Shown here in pieces: positions 5,311 through 11,952 of a stretch of 11,952 nt of DNA. A program made the translations under genes and the position numbers. Location of the stretch: the NCBI GenBank assembly GCA_031082105.1, contig JAVHLO010000065.1, positions 1-11,952 on the forward strand, in the 5' to 3' direction. Source of the stretch: Planctomycetota bacterium. Lineage in GTDB: Bacteria; Planctomycetota; MHYJ01; JACQXL01; JAVHLO01. The notes under the pieces were generated by a model. The model did no database searches. It saw only the letters and a list, made by a program, of their open reading frames with translations, and had not been told where the DNA came from. Position 1 is the stretch's first letter. Every line of letters starts with the position of its first letter.

Positions 5311-7671
5311 TTACTCGACCCCCGCCGGAATCGAATGTGCCTCGTCGCGCGCCCTGCGCGCCTCCCCGCGATGGAATTCCGCCTTCTCCGCGTCCCGAAC
5401 GACACCTTCAAAGATCTGGACCAGGAGCTCGTGCGCGGCGATGTTGTCCCGGTCCCGTTCGATCGCCGCCTCCAGCGCCTCCACCGCCCTGCGCGAATCG
5501 CCTTCGGAATCGCGCGACAGATACGTGCGCGCCAGCAGAGTCGGCACGATGCGGTCGCGCGGGTTCACGCACAGCGCTTCCAGGTAGGTCTCGATCGCCT
5601 GCGCACGGTTCCCTTCCTGGAGGAAGACCGTGCCGAGGTTGCGCAGCGCGTTGACGTAGCCGGGCTGCACTGCAAGCGCCTTGCGCAGCCGCAGTTTCGC
5701 ATCGGCGGTTTCGCCGTCCACTGCCAGGTTCACGCCCAGGTTGTTGAGCGCCTCGGGGAAGTCCGGGTACAGATCCAGCGCGCGCAGCAGCTCCCTGCGC
5801 TCAAGGTCCCTGAAGCCCATCGCGTCCATAAGCCCCGCAAGGAACAGGTGCTTCCTCGCGGCCCTGAAGCGGGCGCCGTGATCGAAATACCGGCCGATCC
5901 GCCGGAAGAAGCCGCCCTCCTCCGTCCGGCCCGCCGGCAGCCCTTCGTCGCGCGAGGCAAGCTCCTCCAGCCGCGTTTCCACCGCGGCCCCGGCCTCGGT
6001 CGCCGGCCCGGCGGTCGCGCCGGGCTCCTGCGCCCGCGTCCGGAAAAAGACCACGCCGACATCGTCCCAGAAAACCAGCCGCCAGCCCTTGTCTCTCCAC
6101 AGGCGCGCGATGAGCGGTTTCGTGTCTTCAGATCGGTGGCGCAGGAGAACGGTGTCGATCCCCAACCGGTCCAGCTCGGGCTGGTACGGGACGGCGCCGC
6201 TCATTATCCTTCGATAGATCGACAACAGCTCGAGGCTGTAGTCGCCCTCCGAGTTTATGTACGGCTTGAACCTCGGAAAGGCGCGCCACAGCAGGTAGCT
6301 GCCGGCGTCCCAGTTCGTGAAGACACCTCCGCCCCTGTCGGACTGCCCGACGAGGAAGGAAACCGCCTCGACCGGGTACGTCGCGCGCACCGGTCCGAAT
6401 CCGAACTCGCGATCCGACCGCTCCGCGACGTAGAACCCTCCGCTGACGAGCTCCATGCAGAGGAGACCCGCGACAAGCACCAGCGCGACCCGGCCCGCCA
6501 CGGCTCCCGTGATGCGCGCACCGCGCCCGAACCTGCCCGCCAGGACCGCGCCAAGCCGTTTGAGAACCTGTTCTCCGTTCGCGACGAGACACAGTGAACC
6601 GACGAACCCGAAGAAGCCGATGTTCCGCCTGCCCGCAACCGACAAGGCGAGCGTGAACAGCGCCACGAACAATTCCCCGGCGCGCACGTTTCTACGGTTC
6701 AAAACGACCGAGAGCGCGGCCAGCGCGATGAGCGCCACGAATGCCGGCAACGCGATCGCCCGGAATTCCTCGTATCTCGAGAAGGTCGGCACAAGCTCGG
6801 CCACGGACTGCTGGTACCACGGCACGGCGAACATGCGAAACATCATCTTGACCGGCAGCAGGAGCCCGTCGAGCCCGCGCGGGTTCGCGAACGAGGCGGC
6901 GATCGAAAGCGCGAAGACCGCGGTGAGCGCCGAAGTCGACCGACGCAACCGCGGATCGACTCCGGCCTCCGGCGGCCCGCCGGCAGCGCCGGCCGAGTCA
7001 CCCTGCGCGCCGACTGCCGGCCGGGCCGGGACCTTCCGGCGGCCCAGGAGATCGGAAAGCGCCTCGCCGAGAACGAACGCGCCCAGTATCGCGGGCCCGA
7101 AAATAAAAGTGCCGTGCATGTTGACCCAGGCGAGCTGCACGACGGGCAAGACCCAGATGAGCCTGCGGCACCGGCCGCGGCAGTACAGCGCCGGCACGAT
7201 GAAGCAGCCGAGCGCAAACAGATGGTAGAAGACCTCGCCGCGCAGGTTGAACCGCTCGTAGCAGACGAGCATGGCAAGCACAGCAACGAGGCCGCGCCAC
7301 AGCCAGAGCGGACGCCCTTCGTCGTCCAGCCGAACGAAGACGAGCAGGACGAACGCAAGCGCGACCAGCAACATCCGCGCCGCGATGAGCCCGGCAAGGC
7401 CCAGCGCCGCATGGATGATGTGGACGACGATCTGGAAACCCCACCTGTCGAGAAAATCAAGGCCGCGATAGCCGCTGCAGAGGAACTCGTCCGGCGACGC
7501 AAGCCTCCGTTGTTCCAGGAAGAACCTGCCCTTCGTGAGGTGATAGCCGATGTCGTTGTCGCAGACGCCGAACGCCGTGAAACAGAAAATGAGCGCCGCC
7601 AGCGGAACGAGCACTGTCACTGTGCTCATCGCACCGGGTCTGTTTCCCTGTTGTGAGTTGTCGTCCGGCAT
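5311..7671 (-). CDS. Polytopic membrane protein (GT-C glycosyltransferase-like) with C-terminal TPR repeats
   Basis: This 786-residue protein has about ten or eleven predicted transmembrane helices between residues 17 and 410, including 17-35, 82-113, 171-206, 247-262, 305-324, 333-365 and 392-410. After the first helix comes CDNDIGYHL (37-45), placed like the acidic first-loop motif of GT-C enzymes that use polyprenyl-phosphate sugars. A soluble domain follows (about 415-545) with VFTNWDAGSYLLWRAFP (450-466), seen in related membrane proteins. The C-terminus (about 600-745) has three or four tetratricopeptide repeats, for example LDLYPDFPEALNNLGVNLA. A Pro/Ala/Gly-rich insert lies at about 213-240. 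The likely role is glycan or glycolipid transfer at the membrane, but no catalytic proof is visible. ATG 7671 has a weak GGGAAAT upstream; Met15 (ATG at 7629) is the other possible start. It follows the radical SAM gene by 137 bases on the same strand, with no good promoter between. Confidence 0.8.
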   Translation of the reverse strand: MPDDNSQQGNRPGAMSTVTVLVPLAALIFCFTAFGVCDNDIGYHLTKGRFFLEQRRLASPDEFLCSGYRGLDFLDRWGFQIVVHIIHAALGLAGLIAARMLLVALAFVLLVFVRLDDEGRPLWLWRGLVAVLAMLVCYERFNLRGEVFYHLFALGCFIVPALYCRGRCRRLIWVLPVVQLAWVNMHGTFIFGPAILGAFVLGEALSDLLGRRKVPARPAVGAQGDSAGAAGGPPEAGVDPRLRRSTSALTAVFALSIAASFANPRGLDGLLLPVKMMFRMFAVPWYQQSVAELVPTFSRYEEFRAIALPAFVALIALAALSVVLNRRNVRAGELFVALFTLALSVAGRRNIGFFGFVGSLCLVANGEQVLKRLGAVLAGRFGRGARITGAVAGRVALVLVAGLLCMELVSGGFYVAERSDREFGFGPVRATYPVEAVSFLVGQSDRGGGVFTNWDAGSYLLWRAFPRFKPYINSEGDYSLELLSIYRRIMSGAVPYQPELDRLGIDTVLLRHRSEDTKPLIARLWRDKGWRLVFWDDVGVVFFRTRAQEPGATAGPATEAGAAVETRLEELASRDEGLPAGRTEEGGFFRRIGRYFDHGARFRAARKHLFLAGLMDAMGFRDLERRELLRALDLYPDFPEALNNLGVNLAVDGETADAKLRLRKALAVQPGYVNALRNLGTVFLQEGNRAQAIETYLEALCVNPRDRIVPTLLARTYLSRDSEGDSRRAVEALEAAIERDRDNIAAHELLVQIFEGVVRDAEKAEFHRGEARRARDEAHSIPAGVE

Positions 7672-7730
7672 ATTTCCCGTATTCCTGAGGTGTGCCGCAG
7701 TACAGGCATCATTGGCGCGGAAACGCCATC

Positions 7731-7808
7731 ATGATCCGGGAGCGCCGGCATCCTTGCCGGCTTCCCCTGGAAAACGGGCCGGCAGGGATGCCGGCCTTCC
7801 CGGATCAT
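7731..7808. repeat. 78-bp GC-rich nested palindrome, REP/MITE-like
   Basis: The outer arms ATGATCCGGGA (7731-7741) and TCCCGGATCAT (7798-7808) are exact 11-bp reverse complements. Inside, GCCGGCATCC (7744-7753) pairs with GGATGCCGGC (7786-7795), and further CCGGC stretches pair around the centre (7756-7783). The element touches the TAA stop (7811-7809) of the minus-strand radical SAM gene with no gap. In the operon it would fold as a strong hairpin between the radical SAM and membrane-protein genes. No T-run follows on the minus strand, so attenuation or mRNA processing is more likely than full termination. No transposase is present. Confidence 0.85.
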
Positions 7809-9269
7809 TTACCCATCGCCTACGAACGCGAACGCCGCCAGTTGCATACCCGCCCGCACCAGCCGCCGCAGCGCGCCCTGCCCGCTCATCTGGTGCACGC
7901 ATTCCGGCAGATAGCCCGGCCGAAAATAAAACTCAAAGTACGCGCGCTTCATCGACTCCTCCAGCAGTTCCGGCGGAAGATCGGTGAACGCGCGGCTGAA
8001 GAACGCCGTCGAATGCAGCTTCGCAAGGTCGCAGGCGGAACCGTCCTCGATCTCGGGCGACTTCGCCGCCACGATATCGAAGAGCCGCGTCCCGGGCAGC
8101 GGCGTGCAGATCCCGAAGCTCGCGGTGGTCGGCCGGATGAGCCGCGTGAACCGCATCGTCTCGCGCATCGTCGCGCGCGTCTCGCCCGGCATTCCAAGCA
8201 TCACGTGCGCGTGCGTGTCGATCCCCGCCTCGCGCGCGTCACGGAAGGTGCGCTCGGTCTCCTCCAGCTTGATGTCCTTCCGCGCAAGGTCAAGGATCCT
8301 CTGGCTGCCCGATTCCACGCCGAACTTCAGGAGATGGCAGCCCGCCCTCTTCATGAGCCGCATCATCGACTTGTCGACCGAGCCTACCTTCGCATTGCAG
8401 ACCCAGCTCAAATCGAGTTTCCTCGCGATCATCATGTCGCAGAGATCCGCCGTCCGCGAAGGCGAAACGGTGAACATCTCGTCCCTCAGGTAGACCTCGT
8501 GGAACCCGTTGCGCTTGAGAAAATCGAACTCGGCAAAGACCCGGCCTGCAGACTGGACCCTCACCTTGCGGCCATAGAAGGCCGGGACGGGACAAAACGT
8601 GCACCTGCCCGCGCAGCCCCGGCTCGTCATCATCGTCATGTACGGGGTCCGGAGCGCGATCGGGTTGAAGTACGCGGCCCCGCCGGGCAGCAGGTCGATC
8701 GCCATGAACGGCAGGTCGTCCAGGCTGGTGATGGGTTCGCCCTGGCCGCCGACCACAGGCCCGGCCTCACCCCTGAACGCGATCCCTTTGCCGCCAGGTG
8801 AGGCCGTGTTGAACGGCCGGCCCGATTCGAGCGCGCGAACGCAGTCGCGAACCAGGTACTCCGGCTCGCCTCTGACAACGACGTCCACGTGTTCGCTCGC
8901 CAGACAGTACCTGGGCATGTGCGTCGGATGGGCGCCGAAAAGGATCACGGTGACACGCGGGTTCGCCGCCCTCACCTGCGCAAGGAATGCGAGGTCCTCG
9001 CGAAACGTCATGGACGAGGAACTCATGACAAGCGCGCCCGCGTCGCGCAGCCGGCCCGCGGCTTCCTGCGCGGACAGCGATTCGGCCTGGGCGTCGAGGA
9101 GCGCCACTTCGAAACCGGCCTGCCTGAGCACCGCCCCGATCGAAAGGAGCATGTAGGGAGGGACCGAGGCGCCGCCGATCCGGCGGCCTTTGCACCAGCA
9201 GCCGGACAGGATGTCGCGAACCACGTTCCGGGTCGCCGTAGTGGACGGATTGACCAGAGCAACTTTCAT
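7809..9269 (-). CDS. B12-binding-type radical SAM protein (second, unrelated in detail)
   Basis: This 486-residue protein opens with MKVALVNPST, the usual first strand of cobalamin-type radical SAM proteins. A Rossmann-like domain covers about 1-150 and a radical SAM barrel about 205-400. The cluster motif is RGCAGRCTFC, with Cys219, Cys223 and Cys226. GVESGSQRIL (317-326) and the VMLGMPGET turn (356-364) are standard barrel features, and PLPGTRLFD (390-398) ends the core. The N-terminal domain lacks the DxHxxG cobalamin His motif. An extra Cys pair (Cys24, Cys26) lies in the N-terminal loop. The substrate is unknown; B12-type enzymes near sugar aminotransferases and membrane glycosyltransferases often modify lipids, sugars or small metabolites. 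No Shine-Dalgarno is present; a strong promoter ends 8 bases before the ATG. It is the first gene of a probable unit with the GT-C-like/TPR gene. Confidence 0.91.
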   Translation of the reverse strand: MKVALVNPSTTATRNVVRDILSGCWCKGRRIGGASVPPYMLLSIGAVLRQAGFEVALLDAQAESLSAQEAAGRLRDAGALVMSSSSMTFREDLAFLAQVRAANPRVTVILFGAHPTHMPRYCLASEHVDVVVRGEPEYLVRDCVRALESGRPFNTASPGGKGIAFRGEAGPVVGGQGEPITSLDDLPFMAIDLLPGGAAYFNPIALRTPYMTMMTSRGCAGRCTFCPVPAFYGRKVRVQSAGRVFAEFDFLKRNGFHEVYLRDEMFTVSPSRTADLCDMMIARKLDLSWVCNAKVGSVDKSMMRLMKRAGCHLLKFGVESGSQRILDLARKDIKLEETERTFRDAREAGIDTHAHVMLGMPGETRATMRETMRFTRLIRPTTASFGICTPLPGTRLFDIVAAKSPEIEDGSACDLAKLHSTAFFSRAFTDLPPELLEESMKRAYFEFYFRPGYLPECVHQMSGQGALRRLVRAGMQLAAFAFVGDG

Positions 9270-9277
9270 CGGAGCCT

Positions 9278-9306
9278 ATTACACCCTCCGCCCCGGCAAA
9301 AGTCAA
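9278..9306 (-). promoter_or_regulatory. Promoter of the radical SAM / membrane-protein unit
   Basis: On the minus strand, TTGACT (9306-9301), a 17-base spacer and TGTAAT (9283-9278) match the sigma-70 consensus at 10 of 12 positions. Eight bases separate the -10 box from the ATG at 9269, so the transcript should start at or within about two bases of the start codon. The nearest purine-rich stretch, GGAGG, is about 15 bases from the ATG and lies inside the spacer, so it would not be transcribed. Confidence 0.75.
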
Positions 9307-9313
9307 GTTTTGT

Positions 9314-9343
9314 TTGACTCTGCGTCGTCTGTCTTGGTAACAT
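9314..9343 (+). promoter_or_regulatory. Probable promoter of the DegT aminotransferase gene
   Basis: TTGACT (9314-9319) and TAACAT (9338-9343) are 18 bases apart. The -35 box is only 7 bases from the opposing -35 box of the minus-strand promoter (9301-9306), making AGTCAA-N7-TTGACT. The leader to the ATG at 9579 would be about 230 bases and would contain the inverted repeat at 9393-9528. Confidence 0.55.
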
Positions 9344-9392
9344 CTGTCGTTCATCCGGAGCAAGATCCAAGATCCTGGCGCCCCTGTCCGCG

Positions 9393-9528
9393 AGCCACAG
9401 AATCACACGGAAACACACAGAAGGACACGGAAAGAGGAAAGTGTGAGTCCAGAGACACGGTTGATGGTCTTTTTGGGCTTCTTCGATTTCTTGTGTTCTT
9501 CCTTTCGTTTCTGTGTGTTTCAGTGGCT
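9393..9528. repeat. Imperfect long inverted repeat of CACGGAAACACACAG type
   Basis: AGCCAC (9393-9398) pairs with GTGGCT (9523-9528), and an exact 13-bp match joins GAAACACACAGAA (9410-9422) to its complement at 9509-9521. Further partial matches run inward (AAAGAGGAA near 9431-9439 against TTCTTCCTTT near 9497-9505). The purine-rich left half and pyrimidine-rich right half stand out from the coding sequence. As I recall, environmental genomes often carry dispersed intergenic repeats of this look; no second copy is in the window. It sits within the expected 5' leader of the DegT gene. Confidence 0.7.
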
Positions 9529-9578
9529 TCCGCCAGTGTACTCGGGTCTATTTCGCTGCATTGTTTGGAGTGCCGACG

Positions 9579-10748
<1,170 letters not shown>

Positions 10749-11052
10749 GCCCGGGCCAATTTGCGACGCGACGTCCTCGGTCGTGGATCCCGGGGGCAAT
10801 CAGTCCCCGCAGGCCACACCCGCGGCCAGCCGTGCGACACAACTACTTGCCCGCTCAGGCGTTATGCAGAACGCTCCGAGCCGGGGTCCCCGGGACGCGA
10901 CGAACACGCCACGGGGCGGGGCTAGGTCTCAGGTCGAGTCGCAGCTCACGATTGAGGTTTGTTTCTCTTGACTTTGCAGACACGGAATACTATTATATTC
11001 TCCTTGTCACGACGCGTTCCGCAGTCTTCTCTATTGGGGCTGAGGACCACAA
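10749..11052. other. Intergenic region upstream of the sigma-factor gene
   Basis: No convincing gene is present in these 304 bases; open frames here are short and lack family features. The first 220 bases are GC-rich. CGGGG (10791-10795) and CCCCG (10805-10809) can form a 5-bp stem with a 9-base loop, but no T-run follows, so a terminator for the aminotransferase gene is only a weak possibility. The right part becomes AT-rich and carries the sigma-gene promoter and about 50 bases of leader. Confidence 0.6.
10968..10996 (+). promoter_or_regulatory. Strong promoter of the sigma-factor gene
   Basis: TTGACT (10968-10973), a 17-base spacer and TATTAT (10991-10996) match the consensus at 10 of 12 positions in a locally AT-rich stretch. 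Transcription would start near 11003, leaving a leader of about 50 bases. CTTGACTTT with CAGAC one base later repeats the sequence around the promoter at 3291. Confidence 0.8.
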
Positions 11053-11904
11053 GTGTTGCCTCGCCGCGAAACAGCGATAGAAACCTACCTTCGCGACATA
11101 GCGCGCGTCCCGTTGCTGAGCGCTGAGGAAGAGAAAGAACTCGGAAGGCTCATCAAGAAAGGGAACCGCCGCGCGCGCAACAAGTTGATCAGGGCAAACC
11201 TCCGCCTTGTCGTGAGCATTGCGAAGCACTATGCGAACCGCGGTATTTCGTTTCTTGACCTCGTCGAGGAAGGGAACATCGGGCTGATCAAGGCGGTCGA
11301 GCGTTTCGATCCGAATCGACCGAACCGATTCAGCACATACGCAACATGGTGGATCCGGCTCGCAGTGAAGCGGGCGCTCGAAGGCATGGCCAAGAACATG
11401 CGTGTGCCCGCGTACCTTCTGGATCTCATCTCGAAGTGGAAATCGGTCGCCGGAACCATGTCGTCCCGGCTCGGCCGCGAGCCCAGGCACGAAGAGGTGG
11501 CCAGGAAGCTCAAGCTGCCCCATGAGACGGCGCGGATATTCAAGCGTTCGATCGAAAGCGGCAGCGGCTACGGAAGAACAACGGGACTGGACCTGCTGTG
11601 GTCGGAAGCGCCCAGCATGAGAGAGAGAGACGAGCCCATCGCCAGCGTCATCGACAAGGACAGACTCGACGTGCTGCTCCGCGCCATCGACGAGAAACAG
11701 GCAAAGATACTCCAGCTCCGGTACGGGCTGGGTTCGGGCAGACCGTTGACGTTAAGGCAGGTCGCCAAGCGGCTGTCCTGCACGGCGGAGTGGGTTCGCC
11801 AGCAGGAGACCATCATCCTGGAGCAACTGAGACGGTTGTTGATCCGTTCCGGTGACACTACGATACGTATTCGCCCCAGGAACATGCGGAACCCGAAGAG
11901 CTAG
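11053..11904 (+). CDS. Sigma-70-family RNA polymerase sigma factor (RpoD-like, group 2-like)
   Basis: This 283-residue protein directs RNA polymerase to promoters. Region 1.2 is at about 5-35 (AIETYLRDIARVPLLSAEEE), region 2 at 44-113 with core-binding and melting residues (FLDLVEEGNIGLIKAVERFD and FSTYATWWIR), region 3 at about 122-190 and region 4 at about 205-265, with the helix-turn-helix TLRQVAKRLSCTAEWVRQQE. The long region 1.1 of housekeeping RpoD is absent, giving a short, group 2-like protein. In region 2.4 the pair equivalent to E. coli Gln437 and Thr440 is Leu103 and Lys106. In region 4.2 the Glu585 and Arg588 equivalents are kept but Arg584 is Ala. The start is GTG at 11053, with GAGGA (11042-11046) 6 bases upstream; TTG at 11056, 9 bases away, is nearly as good. 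It is monocistronic as far as seen, with its own strong promoter. Whether it is the primary or an alternative sigma is unsettled. Confidence 0.93.
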   Translation: MLPRRETAIETYLRDIARVPLLSAEEEKELGRLIKKGNRRARNKLIRANLRLVVSIAKHYANRGISFLDLVEEGNIGLIKAVERFDPNRPNRFSTYATWWIRLAVKRALEGMAKNMRVPAYLLDLISKWKSVAGTMSSRLGREPRHEEVARKLKLPHETARIFKRSIESGSGYGRTTGLDLLWSEAPSMRERDEPIASVIDKDRLDVLLRAIDEKQAKILQLRYGLGSGRPLTLRQVAKRLSCTAEWVRQQETIILEQLRRLLIRSGDTTIRIRPRNMRNPKS

Positions 11905-11952
11905 CAGCCTGTCTGAGTAGCGCAGTTTGTAGTAAGGCACGAAGCCGCAGAG
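11905..11952. other. Right-edge flank after the sigma-factor gene
   Basis: These 48 bases begin right after the TAG stop and contain no terminator hairpin or recognisable gene start. The sequence is less GC-rich than the genes, and a dispersed-repeat fragment is possible, but the window ends too soon to tell. Confidence 0.3.

Noticed and set aside
5245..6597. 450-residue plus-strand open frame
   Set aside because: It lies opposite the GT-C-like/TPR gene, is rich in Arg/Pro/Ala as expected for a shadow of GC-rich coding DNA, and shows no family motif.
9513..9578. Longer aminotransferase start at 9513
   Set aside because: The extra 22 residues come from the inverted repeat; ATG 9579 has a Shine-Dalgarno sequence and yields the family's usual N-terminus.
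10993..11523. 176-residue minus-strand open frame over the sigma gene
   Set aside because: It is antisense to a full sigma factor and runs through that gene's promoter and ribosome-binding site.

Overview
The window is a GC-rich bacterial chromosomal segment with eight complete protein-coding genes on both strands. No rRNA, tRNA, CRISPR array, transposase or phage gene was seen. Gene content (free-standing HD-GYP protein, MacB-type ABC pair, cobalamin-type radical SAM proteins, a GT-C-like membrane protein with TPR repeats, a DegT aminotransferase, a primary-type sigma factor) and several kinds of intergenic inverted repeat suggest an uncultured Gram-negative lineage such as the PVC group, Omnitrophota or Hydrogenedentota. 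That placement is inference from general appearance and not a demonstrated taxonomy.

Layout. Positions 156-3227 form a minus-strand operon: HD-GYP protein, then FtsX/MacB-type permease, then LolD/MacB-type ATPase. A divergent promoter region (3228-3345) separates it from a plus-strand pair, a YcfL-like lipoprotein and a B12-type radical SAM protein (3346-5241). The plus pair ends in a perfect 22-bp inverted repeat that contains its stop codon. Positions 5311-9269 carry a second minus-strand unit: another B12-type radical SAM protein (transcribed first) and a large membrane GT-C-like/TPR protein, with a long GC-rich palindrome between them. A second divergent promoter region (9270-9578) holds back-to-back -35 boxes and a third kind of repeat. 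Beyond it are a DegT-family sugar aminotransferase (9579-10748) and a sigma-70-family factor (11053-11904) with its own strong promoter.

How the parts may work together. The aminotransferase, the GT-C-like membrane protein and the radical SAM proteins look like parts of envelope polysaccharide or lipid modification. The ABC pair and HD-GYP protein would link c-di-GMP-type signalling with envelope export. These links rest on gene order alone. The best regulatory signal is a set of five promoters with sigma-70-like spacing of 17-18 bp. Four have TTGACT as the -35 box, and three of those extend to CTTGACTTT. Two of the five lie so close to the ATG that their transcripts should be leaderless. I found no clear previously undescribed defence or mobile system; the most notable signals are the promoter architecture, the sigma factor's altered region 2.4 and the repeats placed at gene ends.
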